Shown: one piece after another, positions 1 to 11,935 of the stretch | Position numbering within the stretch: the stretch's first letter is position 1 | Layout: every line of letters starts with the position of its first letter | Source: Aphrophora alni | Lineage: Eukaryota > Arthropoda > Insecta > Hemiptera > Aphrophoridae | Assembly: GCA_963513935.1 (NCBI GenBank) | Contig: OY740774.1 | Coordinates: 26,927,949 to 26,991,948 of the forward strand | Direction: 5' to 3' | Length of the DNA stretch: 64,000 nt | Notes under the pieces: model-generated | Databases searched by the model: none | Told to the model about the DNA's origin: nothing | Seen by the model: only the letters and a program-made list of their open reading frames with translations | Position numbers and translations under genes: made by a program

Positions 1-1
1 T

Positions 2-76
2 ATTATCGAAGAACTAAAAGAAGCAGGAATTATAAAAGGCGCGAGAAATGCAAAAATTAGAACATTAATACGATGA
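2..76 (+). CDS. C-terminal end of an unidentified virus-like ORF
   Basis: Twenty-four codons open from the window edge and end at a TGA that overlaps the next ATG as ATGA (73-76). The visible tail reads EELKEAGIIKGARNAKIRT and is lysine/arginine rich. A 4-nt stop/start overlap is rare in insect genes but common in compact DNA viruses and in large virus-like transposons, so I read it together with the next ORF as part of an integrated virus-like element. The protein itself is not recognised. Confidence 0.4.
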   Translation: MIEELKEAGIIKGARNAKIRTLIR

Positions 77-706
77 GTGTCGACAAGTTTGGACGTTATA
101 AGAGTGGCGGCTCCAACAGAAAAATAGGTCCTAAAGGTGTAGGGTTTAACCTTACACCAGAGGGAGACTATGATATAGGAGGTAAATTAATTGTTACATA
201 ATGTAGCTACAGCACGCTCTGAAACCGATGCTGTCACCCTTACCCAATTAGAAACAAAGTGTTTAATGTTTGATGACAAGAGGAAACGATATGACGCAAG
301 CTGGAGACCTATAGGTGGTTTAGCTAAACCGAAAGACAATGATGATGCTGTGACAAAAGGATATCTCGAATCGTTGATACCAGTTAAACTAAATAGTGGC
401 TATGATAGTGGCTACGTGAAATATGCTAGAATGTACTTTATTGGGAAAAATTCGCACAATAAATTTGACGCTCAAAAAAGCTACATATGCAACTTAAAAA
501 CCCCAATACACACGGAAGACGCAGCCAACAAATACTATGTGGACAGCAAGGTAATGCCGTTGAACAGTAACGGTTGGAACTGTGGCGGTAAAAAACTGAC
601 CAACGTGAAGGATGGTACTAGTAATCCTAGTGTACTAGCAATGTTTTTTTTTTCTTTTTTTTTCAAATCCTGGGATTCTTTTTTGATGACCCAGTATTAC
701 GGTTAA
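73..706 (+). pseudogene. Fibre-like repeat protein of a virus-like element, frameshifted
   Basis: The ORF starts at 73 (MSVDKFGRYKSGG...) and hits TAA at 187-189 after about 38 codons; the same protein continues one frame over from about 191 to 706, so a one-base indel near 188-191 breaks it. The body holds at least four copies of a short motif: an L-x-NV or I-x-GL step, then a proline stretch, then DAV(T)xxY-type ends (SETDAVTLTQLE, NDDAVTKGYLES, TEDAANKYYVDS). Motifs of this DAxxKxYVD kind are known from trimeric tail-fibre proteins of phages and from some virus-like elements of arthropods (Polinton/adintovirus type). The last residues after 640 run into a poly-T tract and are probably not original. 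Family assignment is inference; the repeats and the break are seen directly. Confidence 0.45.
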
Positions 707-851
707 AAAACTGAAAATAAATGATAAAGTCGCAATACCATTATCGGTTATAACAACTAATTTACTAAAATTGAAGAGTAATCTAATGATTGAGAATCAA
801 TACTTTTTCTTAGACAAAAAGTATTTAGAACTAAATTCAATATTTACTTAA
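690..851 (+). pseudogene. Open stretch after the fibre-like ORF, third frame
   Basis: About 53 codons without a stop, beginning after a TGA at 687-689 and ending TAA at 849-851, follow the poly-T tract. The composition (KKLKINDKVAIPLSVITTN...) is plausible protein and may be a further piece of the same element displaced by another frameshift in the T tract. No family recognised; could be chance in AT-rich DNA. Confidence 0.2.
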
Positions 852-1679
852 ATATTAATAGATGCATTATATCTGTATATCGCTGCAATTCATCTACCGA
901 GTCTTCTCTATTCCACTTATCTATCCATGTTGGTGACCAAAAGTGAGCAATCACAATTGAATGGCTCCCCGGAAAAACGTTACAAGCGCCAAAATTAGAG
1001 TATGCGGGTTTTTTATGGAAAACAGTTCCTTGTGCTTCTATCTGTCACGTGGTGACATCTACTGGCCGATTTTGTAACTACAACTTGGAATTATGGGTAG
1101 ATGAAGTTCACGCTCCCTGGAAGAACGTTTCATATGCAGCGCATAGGCAGTCAGGACCATGTCTTCACCGGTGTCAGGCCTTGTTAAGCATTTAAATAGA
1201 GGCAAAAAGCGAAAGTTAAATGTAGATTCTTGGAAGAAGGAAGTTAAGAAGAGTCGTAGGAATAGTGGGAAGGAGTATTCAAACTACAAGAATGAAGTAG
1301 TACCTGAAAAAATACCTATTTCTGAGGTAAGTGGAAAAACGTTACTTGTGCTGACCACCATCCTGAACTAATATACTGGATCTAGCATTTAAAGAATAAA
1401 TGAACCAGACTTAAATTTTATTCCTGTTTACTGTATGGACTGTTTGATTCCAGGATTTCACATGTTCCTGCACACACGAGGGCTGCAAAATCATACCTTT
1501 TGATGCAAAGTTGGAGCTCTTCAATTCATTTTACGATAAGACATACTCGGAACAATCCTGCTACTTGGCATCACTGATGGAAATTTCTGAACCTGCTCGA
1601 CGTAGAGTTGAAGAGAAAACTTCTCAACGTCACTGTACTGTTACGTACCGATTGAACATTAACAAAAAGAGCATTCAGG

Positions 1680-3717
1680 TGTAGCATTCAAAAACACATT
1701 CGTAAATATACATTCAACTTGCTTAGCCTTGACAGATGCTGGCACCTGGCGGCCCTCTCCAAAACCAAGCATCGCCTGACACCTGAATACAAAGTACAAT
1801 TCGCCGGTCAAGCTAGCTTCCCTACTACCCGTCCACAGTCTAGATGTGATAACAACATGGTCTACATTCTGCATTACTCCGTTAACAAAAGTTCTTTCTT
1901 TCTCAAATTTTACAAGTCTTATACTACATCATGCTAATTTACAGTTTGTGCGCCTTAGTTTAAACAATCTCGTTCTAAAATGTAAAATAAATCATCATTT
2001 TTCTCGGTACAAGCTCACGTGAACTGCGACAGGATTAACCAGGTACTTCAACCTTACAGATTTTGTCATATTATAAATTTTGTTAATTTTTTTTAAATAA
2101 TTTGTTAAATATCATGTATTCTTTAAAATATGTATTTCATGTTTTATTTAATATTCTATTTTCTTTTGAAACTAAATGATTATAAAAAAATTTTTCTTTT
2201 CTTAAAACATCATTTACAAAACCTTGTAAAGGCACATTTTAAGTTTTGAACAATTTTGTGAAATAAGTGCAAACTAATGTTGAACATTGAATGATCAGCA
2301 TATCTTATTGAACATGTCAAATATAAAACAATTAGAGAAATTTCTTCTAAATCAGAAAATTTCGTTTTATAGACTTTTGAAGAATCTTACAAGTCTTATA
2401 CAAGCTTTCTTTTAAACAAAACTATATATATATAAATAAATTTATAATCATCTAAGAAGCTTTTAATTACAATCTTAACGAATTTCTGTGATGCAATTAA
2501 TTTACTTTAATTTTGACAAATAACCAGATATTTTCTTCAATAAAGAACATTAATGCTACAACATGTCTGATTTTGCACAGACGTTTAAAAAAAAACGTGT
2601 TTTTTTGTTTGCCATAGCTAATATGCTGGTAGAAGAAATAGGAGAAATAGAGAAATTCTTGTCTCACATTGCGCAAACCAGCGAAACATCCTAACAAGTT
2701 TCGTCCTGTTGGCAAAACACGTTTTTTGTATAACATAACTTCAGATTTTCAAGTGCATAAAAGTGATGTCCCTTTTTATAGCTGACTTTACAGAACTTTA
2801 ACTAACTCATATTGTATATGTGCCTAAATTTACTTCCGCAAATATGTGTTCCTTAAAACTATTTTCTAGATGTAGACTTGTGTAATTATTTATAAATTAT
2901 ATAACAATTTCTTGGGTGGAGCCTGCATGCAATTTTCGGTCCTAACAACCTCCAAGAGGTTAGTTTCTAAATTAAAATAATTGACGTCAATTAACAAAAT
3001 TTCAAACTTCTAAATTCTTTTCTTTTTTTTTAAATATATAAATTTATTGGCCAATATAGTTTTTAAGAAATTTTCAAACCAATTATATTATGTAACTTTA
3101 GTTTAGTGATAAACATCTTAACTATAGATATGATCTTTTTTGAACTTAAAATATCAAGCTCGTTTATATTTTGTTAAATTCTGTAACTGTTTAAAAAGAA
3201 ACTATCATCTTATAAACTAAAAAGGGGGGGATAAGTTTTTTGAATCTTTTGATTAATTTTTTTTTTAAATTATTATACTTTTACATTAAGGGCGTATAAT
3301 TTTTTTTTTTTTTTGATTAATTATAATTCTGTGAATTATTAAGCTGTGCTCATTTTTTTTTTTTTATTGTTAAATTTTTGTAACTATAAATATATATATA
3401 TATTAAAAGGGGGGATAAATTTTTAGAATCTATTGATTAATTTTTTTTTTATCTAAATTATTATATGTTACAATTAAGGGCTTATAACTTTTACAATTTA
3501 TGATCTTGTTAATCATAAGTTTTTTTTTACTGATGATTTGTGTCAGGATGTCTTTTGTTGTAAATGACAAAGTCTGAACCGTCGAAATTTCTTTCTGTTT
3601 TCAATAAACTTGAGCCTTGTTAATTATTAAACTTGTCTTTGTCTTTTTTTATCTTTCTTTTCAAACATTGTTACCATTTTGGTTCCGCCTTTATTAAATT
3701 TAAGTCCCCTGGTAACA
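1680..3717 (+). repeat. Long terminal repeat, copy 1 (5')
   Basis: 2038 bp, beginning TGTAGCATTC and ending CCTGGTAACA, the TG...CA ends typical of LTRs. The flanking CAGG (1676-1679) recurs right after the last LTR (11936-11939), giving a 4-bp target duplication. A poly(A) signal AATAAA lies at 3603-3608 near the 3' part. The rest is AT-rich with several poly-T runs and two G-runs (3225 and 3410 regions) and has no convincing ORF. It matches the other two LTRs almost base for base. Confidence 0.85.
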
Positions 3718-3723
3718 TGTTTC

Positions 3724-3741
3724 TGGTAGCAGAGCGTGGTT
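3724..3741 (+). promoter_or_regulatory. Primer binding site, initiator tRNA-Met type
   Basis: TGGTAGCAGAGCGTGGTT lies 6 bases after the LTR end. The 3' end of animal initiator tRNA-Met (…CTCTGCTACCA) is complementary to the first 11 bases, and five more match after a two-base difference. It is repeated in the second internal region at 7833-7850. Confidence 0.75.
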
Positions 3742-5642
3742 AATTTTAAATTCTGGAACCGTAGTTAATTTTCAAAATTTTGCATTGGAACTATCTAAAT
3801 TTAAATTCAAAATTTTCTTTGTTAAACAAGGCTCATTTTTATGTTTTGCAGCTTTTTCAAATACTGCACAACTGTTGCTGATGAAAATTTTTTTTATTTA
3901 GTTTAAAAATTTAAATCTCTATAAATCTATAGTCTCTTTTTTATTATTTATTTATTTTTATAAACACTTACACAAAAACTTCTAAACCAATTTCGATAAA
4001 ATTTTTTTTTATTATTATTTTGTCTGCTTAAATATTTTTTTTTATATATATATATTTACATACACTGCACACTAGTCATTCACTGAATTTGATCCAGACA
4101 GCGGGCTCATTCGGGAATCCAAAAAAAAAATTTAAATAAATAATAAAATCCAAAAATAGTTAAAAACAAAAAAAAAACAAAAAAAATTCAAAAATTTCCT
4201 TCAAAATTTTCTCGAGTTTTCTTTCGCTTGTCTGTATCAATTCATACTTACACACACACATATATACACAACAACTACACTACATATAATTCTTGAGTCA
4301 TTCTCTGGCTCTTTCATTTTTTTGCATCATCTTAAAAGAAATTTTTTTTTTTAAATTACTTGGTTTATTTTTTTTAATAATTATCAGCAACAGTTAAGAT
4401 GGCAGTGGATTTGCTGCGATTAGTGGACTCGTTAAAGAACACGGAGCTTGCTTTTGAATTTTCTTTGGTCATCTTGAAGGAAAATTATTTTTATTTATTT
4501 TTTTTTAATTTTATCATCATGAGTAACACGCAAAATGGCGGTGGACTGGTTGATGCAGATGGTGGCATTTGTTTAATAGTAAATTGAAATGTTGAACACC
4601 TTTTTTTTTTAAAAAATATATCATTGTGTGCGAAATTTTTTTTTTCTTTTCCAAATTACAGGGGCCCAGTTTTTGTAGGACAACATGGTTGGCCTGTTTG
4701 TCTATTCTTTAAATTATTCGGTTGTTTGTCTTTTTATTAGCAGGTCAACATGTTTGTTTCCTAATTTAGTTTTTTTGTTAGGGTTGAGAAAACCGGAGTT
4801 GGGTTTTCTCACATTGTGGGTCACCTTTTTATATTGTCTCTTTTGCCACACCTTTTTTTTGCTACACTTCTTTTACACCTTTTAATAATCACTTAACATA
4901 TTTTGATGAAATTTTTTTTTACACATTTTTTTTGATTAAATTAAATTCCTTTTTTTTTGGGGCACATGATACACATATAAGACCTTAAGTCAACTACAAG
5001 CCCTGCTTTGCGCAGCAGAAAATTTTTTGACTCCCCAACGTTTCATACTGCTTCTTTGTTTATTTTTCAAATGGATTATTTGTTTAGACCTTTCAAAATT
5101 CTTTTTTCTCACGGAAATTGTTAAGAGCCGTGAATAGTTTAATTTTCTCTTCGTATGGGAGAAGAGGAATTTAAAAAAAATAACGACGCTGAGCATGATC
5201 TGACCTAAAAGGCTTCAGGAGTTTTTGTTTTATTTTTATTTATTTTTGATATGTATATTTTAATGGTCGGTTCAGAGGATTCTCCTCCCGCTTGTGAGCT
5301 TCCTCTGAGTCCGGCCTTTTCCTGTAAGCCATGTGCTATGCACATTCCCTCCCCAGTCCCCGGAGTGGTCACCTCCACTTGGCTTCCCGAGGTGCCACTC
5401 CACCCCTTTCCCCACGTACCTTAGAGTACAAAGTCAGTTCATGCACAGCAATGTCGACCTTTGCGTCACCCTTCAGCTCTTTCTGTCGGGGGCTTGACCC
5501 AATGATAGGTGGGAAGAGCTGAGACGCTATAGAAATTTCAAAATTTAATAAGTAAGTGCCGAAGGAGGCTACACCCTAGAGTGGTGATTGTAAAAGCATT
5601 ATGAAGCGTTGTTTCTATCAGGTGCCCCGTTTCAAAATTTCG

Positions 5643-5745
5643 TAGGAGGCCCTTCTGGCCCCTTTCCTTAGAATCCTTTTGGAGGCCCTTCTGGCCCTTG
5701 TCCCTTTTTTTTCTCTAAATTTTGTGGGAGGCCCTTCTGGCCCCC
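5643..5745 (+). repeat. Three GGAGGCCCTTCTGGCCC repeats before the 3' LTR
   Basis: The 17-18 bp motif occurs at about 5645, 5681 and 5727, each followed by a T-rich spacer. The same block is at about 9753-9853 in the second unit. GC-rich content stands out from the AT-rich element; the role is unknown, perhaps RNA structure or packaging. Confidence 0.7.
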
Positions 5746-5775
5746 TTTTCTGACTCTACCCTAACTCCGTCTTTC

Positions 5776-5788
5776 GGGGGGGGAGAGC
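5776..5788 (+). promoter_or_regulatory. Polypurine tract of the LTR element
   Basis: GGGGGGGGAGAG followed by CT lies immediately 5' of the second LTR (starts 5789). This is where second-strand synthesis would be primed. The equivalent tract for the third LTR is at about 9884-9896. Confidence 0.7.
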
Positions 5789-7826
5789 TGTAGCATTCAA
5801 AAACACATTCGTAAATATACATTCAACTTGCTTAGCCTTGACAGATGCTGGCACCTGGCGGCCCTCTCCAAAACCAAGCATCGCCTGACACCTGAATACA
5901 AAGTACAATTCGCCGGTCAAGCTAGCTTCCCTACTACCCGTCCACAGTCTAGATGTGATAACAACATGGTCTACATTCTGCATTACTCCGTTAACAAAAG
6001 TTCTTTCTTTCTCAAATTTTACAAGTCTTATACTACATCATGCTAATTTACAGTTTGTGCGCCTTAGTTTAAACAATCTCGTTCTAAAATGTAAAATAAA
6101 TCATCATTTTTCTCGGTACAAGCTCACGTGAACTGCGACAGGATTAACCAGGTACTTCAACCTTACAGATTTTGTCATATTATAAATTTTGTTAATTTTT
6201 TTTAAATAATTTGTTAAATATCATGTATTCTTTAAAATATGTATTTCATGTTTTATTTAATATTCTATTTTCTTTTGAAACTAAATGATTATAAAAAAAT
6301 TTTTCTTTTCTTAAAACATCATTTACAAAACCTTGTAAAGGCACATTTTAAGTTTTGAACAATTTTGTGAAATAAGTGCAAACTAATGTTGAACATTGAA
6401 TGATCAGCATATCTTATTGAACATGTCAAATATAAAACAATTAGAGAAATTTCTTCTAAATCAGAAAATTTCGTTTTATAGACTTTTGAAGAATCTTACA
6501 AGTCTTATACAAGCTTTCTTTTAAACAAAACTATATATATATAAATAAATTTATAATCATCTAAGAAGCTTTTAATTACAATCTTAACGAATTTCTGTGA
6601 TGCAATTAATTTACTTTAATTTTGACAAATAACCAGATATTTTCTTCAATAAAGAACATTAATGCTACAACATGTCTGATTTTGCACAGACGTTTAAAAA
6701 AAAACGTGTTTTTTTGTTTGCCATAGCTAATATGCTGGTAGAAGAAATAGGAGAAATAGAGAAATTCTTGTCTCACATTGCGCAAACCAGCGAAACATCC
6801 TAACAAGTTTCGTCCTGTTGGCAAAACACGTTTTTTGTATAACATAACTTCAGATTTTCAAGTGCATAAAAGTGATGTCCCTTTTTATAGCTGACTTTAC
6901 AGAACTTTAACTAACTCATATTGTATATGTGCCTAAATTTACTTCCGCAAATATGTGTTCCTTAAAACTATTTTCTAGATGTAGACTTGTGTAATTATTT
7001 ATAAATTATATAACAATTTCTTGGGTGGAGCCTGCATGCAATTTTCGGTCCTAACAACCTCCAAGAGGTTAGTTTCTAAATTAAAATAATTGACGTCAAT
7101 TAACAAAATTTCAAACTTCTAAATTCTTTTCTTTTTTTTTAAATATATAAATTTATTGGCCAATATAGTTTTTAAGAAATTTTCAAACCAATTATATTAT
7201 GTAACTTTAGTTTAGTGATAAACATCTTAACTATAGATATGATCTTTTTTGAACTTAAAATATCAAGCTCGTTTATATTTTGTTAAATTCTGTAACTGTT
7301 TAAAAAGAAACTATCATCTTATAAACTAAAAAGGGGGGGATAAGTTTTTTGAATCTTTTGATTAATTTTTTTTTTAAATTATTATACTTTTACATTAAGG
7401 GCGTATAATTTTTTTTTTTTTTTGATTAATTATAATTCTGTGAATTATTAAGCTGTGCTCATTTTTTTTTTTTTATTGTTAAATTTTTGTAACTATAAAT
7501 ATATATATATATTAAAAGGGGGGATAAATTTTTAGAATCTATTGATTAATTTTTTTTTTATCTAAATTATTATATGTTACAATTAAGGGCTTATAACTTT
7601 TACAATTTATGATCTTGTTAATCATAAGTTTTTTTTTACTGATGATTTGTGTCAGGATGTCTTTTGTTGTAAATGACAAAGTCTGAACCGTCGAAATTTC
7701 TTTCTGTTTTCAATAAACTTGAGCCTTGTTAATTATTAAACTTGTCTTTGTCTTTTTTTATCTTTCTTTTCAAACATTGTTACCATTTTGGTTCCGCCTT
7801 TATTAAATTTAAGTCCCCTGGTAACA
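5789..7826 (+). repeat. Long terminal repeat, copy 2 (middle)
   Basis: 2038 bp, same TGTAGC...GTAACA ends and essentially the same sequence as copy 1, including the poly(A) signal near 7712. It is followed by the second PBS rather than by host sequence, so it serves as 3' LTR of the first unit and 5' LTR of the second. Confidence 0.85.
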
Positions 7827-9896
7827 TGTTTCTGGTAGCAGAGCGTGGTTAATTTTAAATTCTGGAACCGTAGTTAATTTTCAAAATTTTGCATTGGAAC
7901 TATCTAAATTTAAATTCAAAATTTTCTTTGTTAAACAAGGCTCATTTTTATGTTTTGCAGCTTTTTCAAATACTGCACAACTGTTGCTGATGAAAATTTT
8001 TTTTATTTAGTTTAAAAATTTAAATCTCTATAAATCTATAGTCTCTTTTTTATTATTTATTTATTTTTATAAACACTTACACAAAAACTTCTAAACCAAT
8101 TTCGATAAAATTTTTTTTTATTATTATTTTGTCTGCTTAAATATTTTTTTTTATATATATATATTTACATACACTGCACACTAGTCATTCACTGAATTTG
8201 ATCCAGACAGCGGGCTCATTCGGGAATCCAAAAAAAAAATTTAAATAAATAATAAAATCCAAAAATAGTTAAAAACAAAAAAAAAACAAAAAAAATTCAA
8301 AAATTTCCTTCAAAATTTTCTCGAGTTTTCTTTCGCTTGTCTGTATCAATTCATACTTACACACACACATATATACACAACAACTACACTACATATAATT
8401 CTTGAGTCATTCTCTGGCTCTTTCATTTTTTTGCATCATCTTAAAAGAAATTTTTTTTTTTAAATTACTTGGTTTATTTTTTTTAATAATTATCAGCAAC
8501 AGTTAAGATGGCAGTGGATTTGCTGCGATTAGTGGACTCGTTAAAGAACACGGAGCTTGCTATTGAATTTTCTTTGGTCATCTTGAAGGAAAATTATTTT
8601 TATTTATTTTTTTTTAATTTTATCATCATGAGTAACACGCAAAATGGCGGTGGACTGGTTGATGCAGATGGTGGCATTTGTTTAATAGTAAATTGAAATG
8701 TTGAACACCTTTTTTTTTTAAAAAATATATCATTGTGTGCGAAATTTTTTTTTTCTTTTCCAAATTACAGGGGCCCAGTTTTTGTAGGACAACATGGTTG
8801 GCCTGTTTGTCTATTCTTTAAATTATTCGGTTGTTTGTCTTTTTATTAGCAGGTCAACATGTTTGTTTCCTAATTTAGTTTTTTTGTTAGGGTTGAGAAA
8901 ACCGGAGTTGGGTTTTCTCACATTGTGGGTCACCTTTTTATATTGTCTCTTTTGCCACACCTTTTTTTTGCTACACTTCTTTTACACCTTTTAATAATCA
9001 CTTAACATATTTTGATGAAATTTTTTTTTACACATTTTTTTTGATTAAATTAAATTCCTTTTTTTTTGGGGCACATGATACACATATAAGACCTTAAGTC
9101 AACTACAAGCCCTGCTTTGCGCAGCAGAAAATTTTTTGACTCCCCAACGTTTCATACTGCTTCTTTGTTTATTTTTCAAATGGATTATTTGTTTAGACCT
9201 TTCAAAATTCTTTTTTCTCACGGAAATTGTTAAGAGCCGTGAATAGTTTAATTTTCTCTTCGTATGGGAGAAGAGGAATTTAAAAAAAATAACGACGCTG
9301 AGCATGATCTGACCTAAAAGGCTTCAGGAGTTTTTGTTTTATTTTTATTTATTTTTGATATGTATATTTTAATGGTCGGTTCAGAGGATTCTCCTCCCGC
9401 TTGTGAGCTTCCTCTGAGTCCGGCCTTTTCCTGTAAGCCATGTGCTATGCACATTCCCTCCCCAGTCCCCGGAGTGGTCACCTCCACTTGGCTTCCCGAG
9501 GTGCCACTCCACCCCTTTCCCCACGTACCTTAGAGTACAAAGTCAGTTCATGCACAGCAATGTCGACCTTTGCGTCACCCTTCAGCTCTTTCTGTCGGGG
9601 GCTTGACCCAATGATAGGTGGGAAGAGCTGAGACGCTATAGAAATTTCAAAATTTAATAAGTAAGTGCCGAAGGAGGCTACACCCTAGAGTGGTGATTGT
9701 AAAAGCATTATGAAGCGTTGTTTCTATCAGGTGCCCCGTTTCAAAATTTCGTAGGAGGCCCTTCTGGCCCCTTTCCTTAGAATCCTTTTGGAGGCCCTTC
9801 TGGCCCTTGTCCCTTTTTTTTTCTAAATTTTGTGGGAGGCCCTTCTGGCCCCCTTTTCTGACTCTACCCTAACTCCGTCTTTCGGGGGGGGAGAGC
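7827..9896 (+). mobile_element. Internal region 2 of non-coding LTR element
   Basis: 2070 bp, nearly identical to internal region 1. Visible differences are a base change near 8562 and changes in the T/C tract near 9815. PBS at 7833-7850, GGAGGCCCTTCTGGCCC repeats at about 9753-9853, purine tract at the end. Near identity of the two units means the tandem form is recent. Confidence 0.75.
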
Positions 9897-11935
9897 TGTA
9901 GCATTCAAAAACACATTCGTAAATATACATTCAACTTGCTTAGCCTTGACAGATGCTGGCACCTGGCGGCCCTCTCCAAAACCAAGCATCGCCTGACACC
10001 TGAATACAAAGTACAATTCGCCGGTCAAGCTAGCTTCCCTACTACCCGTCCACAGTCTAGATGTGATAACAACATGGTCTACATTCTGCATTACTCCGTT
10101 AACAAAAGTTCTTTCTTTCTCAAATTTTACAAGTCTTATACTACATCATGCTAATTTACAGTTTGTGCGCCTTAGTTTAAACAATCTCGTTCTAAAATGT
10201 AAAATAAATCATCATTTTTCTCGGTACAAGCTCACGTGAACTGCGACAGGATTAACCAGGTACTTCAACCTTACAGATTTTGTCATATTATAAATTTTGT
10301 TAATTTTTTTTAAATAATTTGTTAAATATCATGTATTCTTTAAAATATGTATTTCATGTTTTATTTAATATTCTATTTTCTTTTGAAACTAAATGATTAT
10401 AAAAAAATTTTTCTTTTCTTAAAACATCATTTACAAAACCTTGTAAAGGCACATTTTAAGTTTTGAACAATTTTGTGAAATAAGTGCAAACTAATGTTGA
10501 ACATTGAATGATCAGCATATCTTATTGAACATGTCAAATATAAAACAATTAGAGAAATTTCTTCTAAATCAGAAAATTTCGTTTTATAGACTTTTGAAGA
10601 ATCTTACAAGTCTTATACAAGCTTTCTTTTAAACAAAACTATATATATATAAATAAATTTATAATCATCTAAGAAGCTTTTAATTACAATCTTAACGAAT
10701 TTCTGTGATGCAATTAATTTACTTTAATTTTGACAAATAACCAGATATTTTCTTCAATAAAGAACATTAATGCTACAACATGTCTGATTTTGCACAGACG
10801 TTTAAAAAAAAACGTGTTTTTTTGTTTGCCATAGCTAATATGCTGGTAGAAGAAATAGGAGAAATAGAGAAATTCTTGTCTCACATTGCGCAAACCAGCG
10901 AAACATCCTAACAAGTTTCGTCCTGTTGGCAAAACACGTTTTTTGTATAACATAACTTCAGATTTTCAAGTGCATAAAAGTGATGTCCCTTTTTATAGCT
11001 GACTTTACAGAACTTTAACTAACTCATATTGTATATGTGCCTAAATTTACTTCCGCAAATATGTGTTCCTTAAAACTATTTTCTAGATGTAGACTTGTGT
11101 AATTATTTATAAATTATATAACAATTTCTTGGGTGGAGCCTGCATGCAATTTTCGGTCCTAACAACCTCCAAGAGGTTAGTTTCTAAATTAAAATAATTG
11201 ACGTCAATTAACAAAATTTCAAACTTCTAAATTCTTTTCTTTTTTTTTAAATATATAAATTTATTGGCCAATATAGTTTTTAAGAAATTTTCAAACCAAT
11301 TATATTATGTAACTTTAGTTTAGTGATAAACATCTTAACTATAGATATGATCTTTTTTGAACTTAAAATATCAAGCTCGTTTATATTTTGTTAAATTCTG
11401 TAACTGTTTAAAAAGAAACTATCATCTTATAAACTAAAAAGGGGGGGATAAGTTTTTTGAATCTTTTGATTAATTTTTTTTTTAAATTATTATACTTTTA
11501 CATTAAGGGCGTATAATTTTTTTTTTTTTTTTGATTAATTATAATTCTGTGAATTATTAAGCTGTGCTCATTTTTTTTTTTTTATTGTTAAATTTTTGTA
11601 ACTATAAATATATATATATATTAAAAGGGGGGATAAATTTTTAGAATCTATTGATTAATTTTTTTTTTATCTAAATTATTATATGTTACAATTAAGGGCT
11701 TATAACTTTTACAATTTATGATCTTGTTAATCATAAGTTTTTTTTTACTGATGATTTGTGTCAGGATGTCTTTTGTTGTAAATGACAAAGTCTGAACCGT
11801 CGAAATTTCTTTCTGTTTTCAATAAACTTGAGCCTTGTTAATTATTAAACTTGTCTTTGTCTTTTTTTATCTTTCTTTTCAAACATTGTTACCATTTTGG
11901 TTCCGCCTTTATTAAATTTAAGTCCCCTGGTAACA
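9897..11935 (+). repeat. Long terminal repeat, copy 3 (3')
   Basis: 2039 bp, ending GGTAACA at 11935, followed by the target duplicate CAGG at 11936-11939 and then the resumed transposase exon. Matches the first two LTRs. Confidence 0.85.

Larger units (their letters stand above)
3718..5788 (+). mobile_element. Internal region 1 of non-coding LTR element
   Basis: 2071 bp between two LTRs. It starts with a primer binding site at 3724-3741 and ends in a purine tract. No gag, protease, reverse transcriptase or integrase is visible; the longest plausible ORF is 62 codons (4399-4587, MAVDLLRLVDSLKNTE...), possibly a relic of a gag start. The second half holds a GC-richer tract (5260-5780) with three copies of GGAGGCCCTTCTGGCCC. 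An element with long LTRs, PBS and PPT but no genes fits the LARD type (large retrotransposon derivative), which must borrow proteins from another element. Confidence 0.75.

Noticed and set aside
1659..1937. Overlapping ORFs of 71-75 codons on both strands at each LTR start
   Set aside because: They recur only because the LTR recurs, overlap each other on opposite strands and show no protein motif; they lie in the LTR rather than in the internal region.
2497..2736. 79-codon minus-strand ORF in each LTR
   Set aside because: AT-rich, no recognisable motif, no start context or neighbours; treated as chance in a 2-kb LTR.
4399..4587. Functional gag gene in the LTR element
   Set aside because: Only 62 codons with poly-T encoded Phe runs; at most a relic.
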